A stretch of DNA of 64,000 bases from Parvularcula mediterranea (GCF_013085255.1 NZ_JABFCX010000003.1:629288-693287), one strand, 5' to 3'; counted from the stretch's first letter, positions 26,050 to 35,069 are shown. Program-made: numbers and translations. The notes: generated by a model from the letters alone, not told the origin.

Positions 26050-26844
26050 ATGAGTTCGACCACGGCTGATCAGGTTTCAGCGCCCCAGAGCGCCACGAAA
26101 ACCGCGCGCCTCTATCGCATGGTCATGCCCGGCCACACCTGCCCCCACGGCCTCAAGTCGAAATGGTATCTCGAGCGCAACGGCTACACAGTCGAAGACC
26201 ACCATCTGACGACCCGCGAAGAGATAGACGCCTTCAAGGAAAAACACGGCGTCAAAACCACGCCGCAGGCCTTCATCGAAGGCGAGCGTATCGGCGGCTT
26301 TGAAGCCCTGAAGCACCACTTCGACAGCTCCCTCGCCGCAAAGCAGGGGAAGAAGAGCTACGCTCCGGTGCTCGTGATTTTTGGTGTCTGTGCACTGATG
26401 GCATGGGGCGCCAGCTTTGCAGCCACCGGACAACTTCTCAGCCTGCGCGGTATCGAATGGTTCGCAGCGTTCTCGATGGCGGTGCTGGCGATCCAAAAGC
26501 TCCGCGATGTCGAGAGCTTCTCGACCATGTTCCTGAACTACGACCTTCTGGCGAAGAGATGGGTCCCTTACGGCTATATCTATCCGTTTGCTGAAGGTCT
26601 GGCCGCGGTCCTGATGATCGCGGGCGGCAGCTTGGCCCTCGCAGGCTCACCCATCGCGCTTGTCATCGGCACCATTGGCGCGTTCTCAGTCTTCAAGGCG
26701 GTCTACGTCGAGAGGCGCGATCTCAAATGCGCCTGCGTCGGCGGCAACTCGAACGTACCCCTCGGATTTCTCTCCCTGACCGAGAACCTCGTGATGATCA
26801 CCATGGGTCTCTGGGTGCCTTTCAAGATACTGGTGCTGGGCTAG
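26050..26844 (+). CDS. glutaredoxin-MauE membrane fusion protein, copy 1
   Basis: 264 residues from ATG 26050 (TGGAGG just upstream). Residues ~20-100 form a glutaredoxin-like domain with a single-cysteine motif C31-P-H-G (MVMPGHTCPHGLKSKWYL) and the cis-Pro region VKTTPQAFIEGERIGGF. Residues ~110-264 hold about four to five helices of a MauE/DoxX-like domain ending KCACVGGNSNVPLG. MauE proteins take part in disulfide handling in the envelope. The fusion could deliver reducing power or copper across the membrane; its presence under CsoR control supports a copper-stress role. Copy 2 is at 42230-43024. Confidence 0.88.
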   Translation: MSSTTADQVSAPQSATKTARLYRMVMPGHTCPHGLKSKWYLERNGYTVEDHHLTTREEIDAFKEKHGVKTTPQAFIEGERIGGFEALKHHFDSSLAAKQGKKSYAPVLVIFGVCALMAWGASFAATGQLLSLRGIEWFAAFSMAVLAIQKLRDVESFSTMFLNYDLLAKRWVPYGYIYPFAEGLAAVLMIAGGSLALAGSPIALVIGTIGAFSVFKAVYVERRDLKCACVGGNSNVPLGFLSLTENLVMITMGLWVPFKILVLG

Positions 26845-26860
26845 CCCTGGATACGAAAAA

Positions 26861-26878
26861 GGGAGCCCGAGGGCTCCC
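26861..26878 (-). terminator. intrinsic terminator, strongest for the PEP-CTERM gene
   Basis: GGGAGCCC-GA-GGGCTCCC forms an 8-bp stem. On the minus strand it is followed by TTTTTCG, giving a clear rho-independent terminator 28 nt after the stop of the PEP-CTERM-like gene. On the plus strand the stem may also stop the glutaredoxin-MauE transcript, though the following tract is only TCTC. Confidence 0.8.
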
Positions 26879-26905
26879 TCTCACATCCAGACCGGAAACT
26901 CGAGG

Positions 26906-27667
26906 CTACTGCCTGGGCGCACCGTTGAGCTTTCGCCCGGTGAACACGGTCAGAATGCCCCCAGCAAACAGAAGCGCGGCACCCGGAAGGGGGATCGGAG
27001 CCACATCAGTCAGGGCTCCAGCCGAGAGCCCGCCATCGAAGTCGATAACGATCTGGGCGCCCGGAGAGAGATCGAGCGTCCCACCGCTGAAGAACGACAG
27101 GAAGAGGTTGTCCACCTGAGTACCCGTCGATGGATCCGGCTGGAATTCAATAAAGTTCGTGAACGACGTACCAAGGTCTTCAGCGATACCGAAAACCTGC
27201 CCGTCCTCGACCTCGACGCCACCACTCCGGTCGATGCCGAGAGAAAAGAAATCGCTCCCAGCTTCGGTTTCAAAGCTCACATCCGCAAAGGTCGAGATGT
27301 TGTAATCGACTGTGCTGGAGAACTGCTGCTCATTGTTGGTGAGGATGATGGTCGCTCCGCCAAATGCGATGGAACCGATCGACGTCCCTAGCTCCTGCGA
27401 GGAATCTCCCGACACGAGGAGGTTGATGAAGACGGTCTGAGCGTCGGTGTCCGAGCTTGAGGAGCTTGCCGACACGATGTCCGTAGCGCCGTCGGAGAAC
27501 GTGTCAGCGAAGGTGTCGGTCACCGACTCCAGAGAGACATCGCCGAAGAAGTTCGAGAAACTGATCTCCACACGAAGTTCTGCTGTGAATGCCGCCGCGC
27601 TCGCTTGGGACGAAAGTGAGAGGGCAAGGGCTGATGCTGCCAGGACAGTGGAAAGTGAACGGATCAT
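26906..27667 (-). CDS. VPLPA/PEP-CTERM sorting domain protein, exported
   Basis: 253 residues. Signal peptide MIRSLSTVLAASALALSLSSQASA, a Ser/Thr/Asp-rich beta-strand body without cysteines, and a C-terminal sorting signal: IPLPGAALLFAGGILTVFTGRKL, that is a PLPGA motif, a hydrophobic helix and a basic RK cluster. This tripartite tail is recognised by exosortase-type enzymes and is linked to surface polysaccharide export in the family. It starts 14 nt after the stop of the 1,094-residue coiled-coil gene and is co-transcribed with it. An exosortase is not in this window. Confidence 0.82.
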   Translation of the reverse strand: MIRSLSTVLAASALALSLSSQASAAAFTAELRVEISFSNFFGDVSLESVTDTFADTFSDGATDIVSASSSSSDTDAQTVFINLLVSGDSSQELGTSIGSIAFGGATIILTNNEQQFSSTVDYNISTFADVSFETEAGSDFFSLGIDRSGGVEVEDGQVFGIAEDLGTSFTNFIEFQPDPSTGTQVDNLFLSFFSGGTLDLSPGAQIVIDFDGGLSAGALTDVAPIPLPGAALLFAGGILTVFTGRKLNGAPRQ

Positions 27668-27681
27668 GAGAGGAACTCCAA

Positions 27682-30600
27682 CTAGGCGATTTCAACAAAG
27701 TCGTCAGTGATAGGAACGGATCCGCTGACGGAGATGGACGGAAGGGGGAAGTCGAAGAGCTCTTCGAAGACATCGAACTGGGCGAGGTCCACCCCTCCTT
27801 CGATCCTCAGCAGAGGTCCGAAGCCAAGGTCGGCCAGCACGTTGCCCGTATCGATACCAAGGTCTTCGAGACCGGGAATGTTCTCAAACAGCTCGTCGAT
27901 CGGAAGCTTTGTCGAGGCCTCGACCACGCTCTTCAGGAAATCGAATTGGTAGCCGAGCTCGAGGCCCAGTTCCGTGTCGTTCGAGAACAGGGCTTTCGGC
28001 GTGAGAACAGCCGTGTAGTCGATCAGCCCATCTCCATTGACGTCAAACTGCGAGGCATTTTCGAGAACGAGCTTTTCGCCTGCACCCACCGTAAACTGAT
28101 CATCTGACCCTTCGACCGTGTACGCGACGACGAAGTCTTCGATCGACAGTGTGAACTCCTGGATGAAGTTCACCCCTGCTGACACGTCGATGTCGACGAA
28201 CTCCGTACCGATGTCGAAGTCGAACAGCTGGCGGATCGCAAGCTTCTGGGGCGTTGAAAGATCAGTCGCGTCGAGGATTTCCCGTGCACTGATGGTAAGA
28301 TCGAGAGGGTTGATCGTCAGCCCCTGATTGCCCAGCGCCTTGTTGACAACTTCCGCTACGATCTGATCGAGATCGACGGTTACTTCGACGATGTTCTCCG
28401 TCGTGCCGACGGCGGCGAAGAAGCCGTACTCACCGAGGCTCTCACCGGTCACAGAAGCGAAAGCGTCTTCGATGAGATTGAGGGAGAAGACTGATCCCAG
28501 CGGATTGGTCTCTGGACTGACGAGAAAGATAGGCACGTCGCCATCACCGTCCGTGTCCCCCTCCCCTCGGATCGTTTCCTCGACCACGGCAAGAACCTCA
28601 AGGAACACCCCTCTCAGGTTCGCAAGATCGTCGCTGCTCGTCGGAAGGCCGCGGGCTTCCAGAAGAGCCGCGAACTCGGGGCTGAAGTCGAGGCTGGAGT
28701 TGCTGATGTCAGCGACCAATTCCTCGAAATTGTAGGTGACGACAGGTCCTTCGCGGAAAAAACCAAGATCCGCCACAGCAGCCTGCGCTTCGAGGGACAG
28801 GTCGGGGATCCGCACCTCTGCGGTGATGATCCCGCTTGCGATGTTGGGGATCGTGATGTCCGCGATAGACGCTGTATCGAGATCGAGCAGCGTGATGTTC
28901 TGGCCTAAGGCGGCATCGGCCGAGAAGCTCAGCGCATCAGAATTAGGCGTGAGGTCAGCAATCGTCAGGTCGTCAAGGCGAGCAAAGAAGTCGGCAATGA
29001 CGTCGAGCTGCGCGGACGCTTCGAAGAATGTCTGTAGAAGGATCTTCACGCGCGGGGGCTGCGTTGTAAAGACGGCCACGGCATCGTCGATTGCCGCTTC
29101 GATGACCGAGGTCAGCTCCAGCACATCCGTCGTCTTGTTGTAGGACCGGACGATCGAGATGTCGAAAGGCACCTGCGCATCGACAATCCCTCCGATGAAC
29201 TCAACGCCCAGCTGGACCCCTGCCTGAACCGAAGCGCTTCCGGTGGCACGAAGCTCGGCTTCGAACTCGAATCCGTCGACCAGTTCGATCGCACGACCGA
29301 TCACGGCCTCCGCTGTCGCTTTGAGACCTTGAGCCAGAACGCGCTGGGCCTCTGCTGTGCCGATCTCCTGCACGAGGTCAGCGATATCGGCGAGGAGTTC
29401 TCTCAACCCTTCCCCATCGGGCCGCCCCGAAAAGCCGAGGGCTTCGAGTTCCTCCTCGACGCGGCTGATCCGGTCGCTGATCCCGTCGACCCGGGCTTGG
29501 GCCAGGTCAGCAGCTTCGGTCAGCTTTTCGAGTTCGCTCCTTGCCGCATCGACCCGCGCTTGGAGCTCGTCGACGGCTAGGGTCTGTTCGATCCGCTGGC
29601 GGAGGATATCAATGCGATCATTGTTGTTCTCGATCCGCTCTTCGATCCGGCGAATGCGTTCTTCTGCACGGTCGATCTGCCGGTCAGTGCTCCGCAGGCG
29701 GAGTGCCGCGAGGATCTTGCGCGGCCCGTTCTCAGCCTGGTCCTCGAGCTGGTCCTGCCGCGCCTGCAGCCTGTCCAAGCGGAACTCCTCAGCTGTCAGC
29801 CTCCGATCCAGCGTCCTGTTGTTGAGCTCAGCAAAGCGAATGAGCGTCTCTGCCGTCCCGCGAGCAATACGCCCGCCGAGCTGTACGAGCCCTTCTAGCG
29901 CTGTGCCGAGGGCATTCTCCAGCCCCGTCAGTGTGCCCCGGGCCGTCGCAGCTGCAGCGGTCGCAAGGCCAAGCTGCACCGTCAGCGCAGCCTGTTCCGT
30001 CCTCAGCCCGAGGAGCGTCTCAAGCGTGTCGGCCCTCTCCTCAAGCCGGGCCTTCTCACCCGTGAGGGCATCGACTTCCGCCTGGGCCGCGGTCTCAAGC
30101 GCCTCTGCGTTGGAGAACGCCGCCCGCGCCTGTCCAAGAAAATCGTCCAGCGCTTCCTCTGCGGAAACGGAGCCATCGGCGAAGACGACGGTCCCGGTCT
30201 CAAAAGGATCATTCAGCAGGTCGAGGTCCGCGAGCGGATCGATGTTCACCTCGATCGCTCCGGTGCGCAGCTCATTGATGCTCACGCCTTCGGCGTCCGC
30301 GATAAGCCCCTCATCGGTCATCGTGAAGGTGATCGGCAAGGACTGCGGGGTCGCCGGGCCATCGCCAATCGTCAAATCGTAGGAGAGCGTGACGGACCGG
30401 CTCTCTCCCAGCGCCAGTCCGTCAAGCTCCCCCTCGGTCTCCCAGACAATCCGGCCTAGTGACATCCCTAGGGTGCCGTCAGCGCCTGCGAGAAACAGAT
30501 TGGAAACTGCCGCTTCATCCAGCCCGCCGCCAACGAGAGGGATGTAGGTATGGAAGAGCGCGCTCGTCTCACCACCGAAGAGACCGAATTCCTCCGCATC

Positions 30601-30966
30601 GGAGACTTCGGTCTCCCGCTGCACGGTCCGGTCGACGGCGAAAGAAACGGTCTGCCGCGCTTCCGCGCTCGGCTCGCCCTCAACACCGGGCACAGTGGCG
30701 AGGACTTCGAATGAGTCTGCGTAGCCGCGATCCCCGTCCAGCACGATAATGTAGGTCTCGTCGCCGGAGAACCCTCGCACGCCATCGGTCACATCACGGC
30801 CGCTGCTGTCTAGAACAACCACGCCCTCGGGCAGGAACCTGAACGCAAGTTCGAGGTCGGTCCGGGAGGAATCGGTCGTCACCCGCATCTCGATCTGGGT
30901 GGCGTCGTCTCCCGCCGTCAGTTCAATGTTCAGCTCGAAATCGTCAGCCACCGGATCCTCCCGCAT
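27682..30966 (-). CDS. large acidic coiled-coil protein, probably surface or secreted, unknown function
   Basis: 1,094 residues, strongly acidic, with almost no cysteine. Three parts can be seen: a beta-rich N-terminal region (about 1-275); a long heptad-rich coiled coil (about 280-540; e.g. RLEERADTLETLLGL, AEERIRRIEERIENNNDRI); and a C-terminal beta-rich half with Ca-loop-like GDTDGDGD and FDVNGDGLIDY. There is no N-terminal signal peptide. The C-terminus ends TDDFVEIA, a Asp-plus-hydrophobic tail of the kind seen in type I secretion substrates, so ABC-type export is possible but unproven. Followed by a PEP-CTERM-like gene and divergent from a CadC-like regulator. The start lacks a good ribosome-binding site. 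Confidence 0.7.
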   Translation of the reverse strand: MREDPVADDFELNIELTAGDDATQIEMRVTTDSSRTDLELAFRFLPEGVVVLDSSGRDVTDGVRGFSGDETYIIVLDGDRGYADSFEVLATVPGVEGEPSAEARQTVSFAVDRTVQRETEVSDAEEFGLFGGETSALFHTYIPLVGGGLDEAAVSNLFLAGADGTLGMSLGRIVWETEGELDGLALGESRSVTLSYDLTIGDGPATPQSLPITFTMTDEGLIADAEGVSINELRTGAIEVNIDPLADLDLLNDPFETGTVVFADGSVSAEEALDDFLGQARAAFSNAEALETAAQAEVDALTGEKARLEERADTLETLLGLRTEQAALTVQLGLATAAAATARGTLTGLENALGTALEGLVQLGGRIARGTAETLIRFAELNNRTLDRRLTAEEFRLDRLQARQDQLEDQAENGPRKILAALRLRSTDRQIDRAEERIRRIEERIENNNDRIDILRQRIEQTLAVDELQARVDAARSELEKLTEAADLAQARVDGISDRISRVEEELEALGFSGRPDGEGLRELLADIADLVQEIGTAEAQRVLAQGLKATAEAVIGRAIELVDGFEFEAELRATGSASVQAGVQLGVEFIGGIVDAQVPFDISIVRSYNKTTDVLELTSVIEAAIDDAVAVFTTQPPRVKILLQTFFEASAQLDVIADFFARLDDLTIADLTPNSDALSFSADAALGQNITLLDLDTASIADITIPNIASGIITAEVRIPDLSLEAQAAVADLGFFREGPVVTYNFEELVADISNSSLDFSPEFAALLEARGLPTSSDDLANLRGVFLEVLAVVEETIRGEGDTDGDGDVPIFLVSPETNPLGSVFSLNLIEDAFASVTGESLGEYGFFAAVGTTENIVEVTVDLDQIVAEVVNKALGNQGLTINPLDLTISAREILDATDLSTPQKLAIRQLFDFDIGTEFVDIDVSAGVNFIQEFTLSIEDFVVAYTVEGSDDQFTVGAGEKLVLENASQFDVNGDGLIDYTAVLTPKALFSNDTELGLELGYQFDFLKSVVEASTKLPIDELFENIPGLEDLGIDTGNVLADLGFGPLLRIEGGVDLAQFDVFEELFDFPLPSISVSGSVPITDDFVEIA

Positions 30967-31181
30967 AGAAGCAAGGAAAGAGTGGCAACCGGGCCGACAG
31001 AAGTCCTGTCGCCCGCCTTAGGGATTTCTTAAGTCTGTAACCTTCTGTTTTACATGTATTTTATGCTCGGCGCCGGCCTGTTCTTAGGGCGCTCGCTGAG
31101 CGACTTGGTCTTGTTAAACACACGCCCCTGCCTCAAGGATGAGAACGAGTAAGCCGCGTGCGTCGAGGGCAGTGACCATCC
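30967..31181. promoter_or_regulatory. AT-rich divergent promoter region
   Basis: 215 nt between the coiled-coil gene (minus) and the CadC-like regulator (plus). The stretch 31020-31070 (TCTTAAGTCTGTAACCTTC..TTTTACATGTATTTTATG) is much richer in A+T than its surroundings and probably holds both promoters. A short inverted repeat CGCTC-GCT-GAGCG lies near 31090. A direct regulator-target relation between the two genes is likely from the layout. Confidence 0.45.
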
Positions 31182-33089
31182 GTGACCGACCGAATTGATA
31201 TTGCAGGCCGGCAGGTCGACTTCGTGGAAGGCTGGATCGACAACGGCTCAGATCGGCTGACCGTCGAGCCCAAAGTCATGGATGTTCTCCGCGTCCTCAC
31301 CGAGAATGTCGGGCAGGTCGTTTCGCGTGAAGCCCTGATCGATGAGGTCTGGGGCGTTGAGCATGGAGGAGACGAGCGGCTCTCGCGAGCGATCTCCCTC
31401 CTTCGCAAGGCCTTGGCCGACACCAGCAAGGACGAGCGGCTCATCGAGACAGCACCTCGGCGTGGCTATCGTCTGACAGCCGAGGTTTCTGCCCCTCAGG
31501 CCGAGCCAGCCACGACCGAGCCTTCACCAGCCGCGCCGATCGCGGAACCTCTCGTCACCGACAGCCGGGGTAACAGGCGTTGGCTTGTGGGCGGCGGCGT
31601 CGCTGCCCTGCTCCTCCTCGCTTTGGCCGCGATCGCCTTCTTCCCCGGCAGCGGGCCCCGTGCGCCCGAGCGCTCGCTGGCGGTCCTCCCCTTCATCGCG
31701 ATGTCCGCCGAAGAGGGTGACGTGTTCTTTGCTGAGGGTCTCTCGGAGGAGCTCCTCAACGTCTTCTCACAGGCCGAAGGGCTTAAGCTTGCGAGCAGGA
31801 CGTCCTCCTTCGCCTTCGCAGGGCGCGACATGGATATCCGCGACATCGGCGACGAACTCGGCGTGGCCCATGTGCTGGAGGGGAGCATCCGGCGCAGCGG
31901 CACGGACGTCAGGGTCACGGCCCAGCTGATTTCCGTCGAGGATGGCTACCATCTCTGGTCGCAGACCTACGATCGCTCTCTCGACGACATCTTCCTTGTG
32001 CAGGACGAAATCGCCCGACGGGTTGCCGAAGCACTCAACTCGAAGCTTCCCGCCAGTGGCGAGAGTACCCTGCTTTTCGACGTCGGGACGAAGAGCCCCA
32101 AGGCTTATGATCACTACGCTGAAGCGCGGACATTTCTCGACCGCCGCGGAAGCCTGATGACCCGCGCACAGGCGTCTTTCGAAGCAGCAATCGAAGCTGA
32201 CCCCACCTTCGCCGAAGCGCACTCGGGTCTGGCCGTCGTCTACGTCCTTTCCCCGATCTATCAGAACGCCCCCAAAGAGACGGCGTGGCTAAGGGCACGC
32301 GAGGCGGCCGACCGGGCGCTTTCCCTCGATCCCTCCCTGTCAGAGCCCTATGCGGTTTTAGGCGCGATCGAAGCGGCCAAGTTCAACTGGGCCGAAGCTC
32401 TCACCGCCTACGCTGATGGCGAGAGCCGCAACCCCGAGGACGTCGTGATCCTCCAGTGGCAGGCCGAGCTTCTCAGCTATCTGGGCTACCTCGACAGGGC
32501 TTCGGAGAAGATCTCCCGCGCGATCGAAGTATCCCCTGACTCCGGCATCCTGAAAGTCGTCGCGGGCAACATCGAAGAAGCGCGGGGCAATATCGACGGC
32601 GCCAACACCCATTTCCGCCAGCTGGAGAAACGCGGCTGGAGCCCCGTCGGGCTGGCCATCGTCGAGATACACCAAAACGACATCGAAGAAGCTGCGCGCA
32701 CCTATATGGAGCTCACGGTCAAGCGTAAGTTCGTATCGGAAGACGACAGCGACGAACTCCGAGGCATGCTTGAAAGCCTCATGCGCGAAGAGCTCAGCGT
32801 CGATGCGGTCCTCGGTCGCTTCCCCACCCTCGCAGAAAACGACGACGTGGTGACGACCCTCCACATCTTCAGACGCAACAGTCTCGAGGTTCTCAAACGC
32901 ATTGAGGCGGACACGGACGAAGACTATGACAGCTTCTACTTGGTCTGGACCAATGTCGACCCGAACCTCCGTGCACATCCTTATATCACGACCTTCCTCC
33001 AAAACACCGGAATGATCGATTTCTGGGACAAGGCCGGCTGGCCAGACCGTTGCAATCGCACGCAGGACGGCGTCGTCGCCTGTCGCTGA
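31182..33089 (+). CDS. CadC/ToxR-like membrane-anchored winged-helix regulator with TPR domain
   Basis: 635 residues, GTG start. Residues ~1-100 are an OmpR-type winged helix (LTVEPKVMDVLRVLTENVGQ; SRAISLLRKALAD; ETAPRRGYRLTAEV). A single membrane helix follows at ~128-150 (WLVGGGVAALLLLALAAIAFF). Residues ~160-285 match the TolB/FlgO-like module found in such proteins (RSLAVLPFIAMSAEEGDVFFAEGLSEELL; LEGSIRRSGTDVRVTAQL; HLWSQTYDRSL). The rest is helical TPR repeats. The family senses envelope signals and controls a neighbouring target, here probably the coiled-coil/PEP-CTERM pair. No phosphorylation site is present. Confidence 0.85.
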   Translation: MTDRIDIAGRQVDFVEGWIDNGSDRLTVEPKVMDVLRVLTENVGQVVSREALIDEVWGVEHGGDERLSRAISLLRKALADTSKDERLIETAPRRGYRLTAEVSAPQAEPATTEPSPAAPIAEPLVTDSRGNRRWLVGGGVAALLLLALAAIAFFPGSGPRAPERSLAVLPFIAMSAEEGDVFFAEGLSEELLNVFSQAEGLKLASRTSSFAFAGRDMDIRDIGDELGVAHVLEGSIRRSGTDVRVTAQLISVEDGYHLWSQTYDRSLDDIFLVQDEIARRVAEALNSKLPASGESTLLFDVGTKSPKAYDHYAEARTFLDRRGSLMTRAQASFEAAIEADPTFAEAHSGLAVVYVLSPIYQNAPKETAWLRAREAADRALSLDPSLSEPYAVLGAIEAAKFNWAEALTAYADGESRNPEDVVILQWQAELLSYLGYLDRASEKISRAIEVSPDSGILKVVAGNIEEARGNIDGANTHFRQLEKRGWSPVGLAIVEIHQNDIEEAARTYMELTVKRKFVSEDDSDELRGMLESLMREELSVDAVLGRFPTLAENDDVVTTLHIFRRNSLEVLKRIEADTDEDYDSFYLVWTNVDPNLRAHPYITTFLQNTGMIDFWDKAGWPDRCNRTQDGVVACR

Positions 33090-33353
33090 GCAAGTCAAGC
33101 TGTGCCTGACGCTGGCGACGAAGCAACGATGGGCGACGAACAGAAGAACCCGACGCGGCAGGAAGCCAGCACCGAAACTTCGCTAGATAATGAAGGAGTT
33201 CAAAATGGTGCGGTCGAGAAGAGTCAAATTTCGATTTTACCCCATACATTTCAAGGCTTTATTTAGTTTTATTTTCGAAACTGTAGTGCGTTTTGTGGTG
33301 CAGGTCCTTCCCAGAACTCGCTTCAAAGGCGGCGGGTGTGCGGTGTCAAACTG
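33090..33353. other. gene-poor, AT-rich region before the cus operon
   Basis: Between the CadC-like gene and the cus operon. The sequence around 33215-33300 (AAATTTCGATTTTACC; TTTATTTAGTTTTATTTTCG) is much lower in GC than the rest of the window. It includes one possible small ORF (33205-33354) and ends in a CsoR box. It may be a recombination boundary, but no direct repeat, integrase or tRNA is visible. Confidence 0.4.
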
Positions 33354-33354
33354 A
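33205..33354 (+). CDS. possible 49-residue basic peptide
   Basis: An ORF of 49 codons with a good ribosome-binding site (GAAGGAG, 7 nt from the ATG). The peptide begins MVRSRRVKFRFYPIHFKALF and is basic and hydrophobic. Its stop abuts CsoR box c. Codon use is AT-rich and unlike the neighbours, so it may be spurious; I do not recognise it. Confidence 0.25.
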   Translation: MVRSRRVKFRFYPIHFKALFSFIFETVVRFVVQVLPRTRFKGGGCAVSN

Positions 33355-33370
33355 TACCCCTCTGTGGTAT
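33354..33370. promoter_or_regulatory. CsoR box c (cus operon)
   Basis: ATACCCCTCTGTGGTAT: perfect left arm ATACCCC and shortened right arm GGTAT. It lies 43 nt before the start of the small Cys-rich gene that heads the cusCBA operon, so it probably makes the whole 33414-41152 operon copper-inducible. Confidence 0.65.
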
Positions 33371-33413
33371 TTGGTTCTTTAATCGTCTCATGTTAAGCGA
33401 CTAGGAGATGGCC

Positions 33414-33794
33414 ATGCTCAGACGCATAATCCTCCTCGCTGCCGCCTTGTTCCTGAGCGCGCAACCGGTGATGGCGTGCTGTGTTGAGGGCCATTCCGCG
33501 GTCGTAGAAGTTTCGCCTCCCTGCCACGATATGTCTTTGAAAGAACCGGGATCAGCCGGAGAATCCGGTGAGGTATGTCCCGGCTGTGCCGATTGCGAGA
33601 CGGCTCTGGCAGCGAACGAATTGAAACCGAGCAAGCCTTTGCTCGACTCTTCGTTCGCGAAGGTCCTGCCCTCCACTTCTGCGCAACTTGGTGTCCAGTC
33701 CGAGGTTATCATCAATGGCGCGACGGGTCCGCCGCGCGTTTCACGAAGCCCAGCCGAAAGTCCGGTCTCTCTCTTCCAGAAGCTCCTGATCTGA
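33414..33794 (+). CDS. small secreted Cys-rich protein, cus operon leader gene
   Basis: 126 residues from ATG 33414, which is 6 nt from AGGAG; the ATG at 33408 touches the Shine-Dalgarno sequence. Signal peptide MLRRIILLAAALFLSAQPVMA, then cysteines at ACCVEGH, PPCHDM and VCPGCADCETA, and a Ser/Pro-rich tail ending VSLFQKLLI. It resembles DUF2946-type small proteins that precede copper or heavy-metal efflux operons. A periplasmic copper-binding or buffering role is inferred from the Cys/His content and the CsoR box upstream. Similar stand-alone proteins occur at 43026 and 58145. Confidence 0.7.
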   Translation: MLRRIILLAAALFLSAQPVMACCVEGHSAVVEVSPPCHDMSLKEPGSAGESGEVCPGCADCETALAANELKPSKPLLDSSFAKVLPSTSAQLGVQSEVIINGATGPPRVSRSPAESPVSLFQKLLI

Positions 33795-33803
33795 ACGCGG
33801 AGA

Positions 33804-33842
33804 GCGCGTGCGTGCAGCGCATGCGCAATTTCGCGTTTTTTT
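33804..33842 (+). terminator. hairpin plus T-run between leader gene and cusC (possible attenuator)
   Basis: GCGCGTGCG-TGCAG-CGCATGCGC forms a 9-bp stem with one G-U pair (33804-33826), followed after 9 nt by seven T residues (33836-33842). It could partly terminate transcription so that the leader protein is made in excess over the efflux pump, or protect the upstream mRNA. The spacer before the T-run is longer than in strong terminators. Confidence 0.4.
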
Positions 33843-33857
33843 GATCATGGAGCTTCT

Positions 33858-35069
33858 ATGCGTTTTCTGACAATTTTCTTGTTCTGTTGCCTGCCGTCTA
33901 GCGCAGTCGCGCAGACGTTCAGCGAGCTGGAGGGGCTCCTCCGGGACCATCCGGCCCTCGCCGTGTATGGGTACGAAACCGAGGCCGCGCTCGACCGTAG
34001 TCGCGCGGCGACTGCACTCCCCGACCCCGTCGTTTCCCTTGGTGTCAACAATCTGCCAGTGAGCGACCCGGCGTTCGACCGTTTCCTACCCACCAACCGG
34101 GCCATCGGTGTCCGGCAGGAATTCCCGAACTTCGCCGGGCGGCGCGCCAGGGCCTCGCAAGCGGAAGCTATGGCGGGACTATCGGAAGCAATGCAGGCGG
34201 CACGCTTCAGTGCTCTGAGAGCCGAGCTCATCGTCCTTCTTCATGAGAAAGAACGCATCGCAGCGGAACGGATGCTGGCTGAGGAGCGACGCGAAAAGTA
34301 CGATCGCCTCTCCGACGTGGCGTCTGCGGAAATCAGCGGAGGGCGCCCCATCGTCTTTCGTCTTGCCGAGATCGAGGCTGAGCGTGCGGGCGTCGCCCGG
34401 CAACTGGCCGCGCTCCTCGAAGCCGAGGCCGCCGCCGACGCAGCGCTGATCGACCTCGTAGGCTTCGTGCCCACAATCGCAGCGCCGACGATCGAAGCCC
34501 GCGTTTGGGACGGCGACCCTGCCAGCTTCCACACTGTCCGTGTTCAGATGAACGATATCGAGCGGGCCGAAGGCGCAGTCTCCGAGGCGCGCGCGGCTTT
34601 CAGGCCCAATTGGGGCGCGCAGGTCACCTACCAGCAGCGCGAGGAGGGCTCAGGGGCACCAGGCGAAGTCTTCGCCGGTGACGACTGGGTCTCCGGCATG
34701 GTCACAATGACCGTCCCGCTCTGGGCTGGCCGTAGCCAGGCTCCCCGCCTCCGTGCTGCGAAGGCCGAAGAAGCTGCCGCTCGGTCGAGCTATCTGGCGG
34801 CGGCTCGCTCTGCACGGGCGCGCTACGAAGCTTTGCACTCTCAAATGGAAAGCGCAAAAGCCCAATTCTCGATCTTGGAAGCTGAAATCGCTGCGGTCGA
34901 AGACGAGATTCAAAGCCAGCTCAGAACGTATGAGAGCGGTGTCGGAGACTACGCTCCTATCATCGACGGCGAGATCACCCTCCTTCGTCTCGAGACGGAG
35001 ATCATCCGTGAGCGCACTCGAGCCGCCCAGACTGCGGCGCGTCTGAACAGCCTGCTGGTGACGCCATGA
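33858..35069 (+). CDS. cusC: TolC-family outer-membrane efflux protein (CusC-like)
   Basis: 403 residues. Signal peptide MRFLTIFLFCCLPSSAVAQ, then the OEP repeats: ALPDPVVSLGVNNLPVSD near residue 55 and VRVQMNDIERAEGAVSEARAAFRPNWG in the second half, the paired helices that form the periplasmic tunnel. Outer-membrane channel of the tripartite pump with the adaptor and RND protein encoded immediately downstream (4-nt overlap with the adaptor at 35066). Copper/silver specificity is assigned from the CusA-like pump and CusF-like protein in the operon. Confidence 0.88.
   Translation: MRFLTIFLFCCLPSSAVAQTFSELEGLLRDHPALAVYGYETEAALDRSRAATALPDPVVSLGVNNLPVSDPAFDRFLPTNRAIGVRQEFPNFAGRRARASQAEAMAGLSEAMQAARFSALRAELIVLLHEKERIAAERMLAEERREKYDRLSDVASAEISGGRPIVFRLAEIEAERAGVARQLAALLEAEAAADAALIDLVGFVPTIAAPTIEARVWDGDPASFHTVRVQMNDIERAEGAVSEARAAFRPNWGAQVTYQQREEGSGAPGEVFAGDDWVSGMVTMTVPLWAGRSQAPRLRAAKAEEAAARSSYLAAARSARARYEALHSQMESAKAQFSILEAEIAAVEDEIQSQLRTYESGVGDYAPIIDGEITLLRLETEIIRERTRAAQTAARLNSLLVTP

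Noticed and set aside
29357-30382. 341-codon plus-strand ORF, extremely Ser/Arg-rich
   Set aside because: It is antisense to the coiled-coil region of the large protein; the composition reflects the complementary heptad codons.
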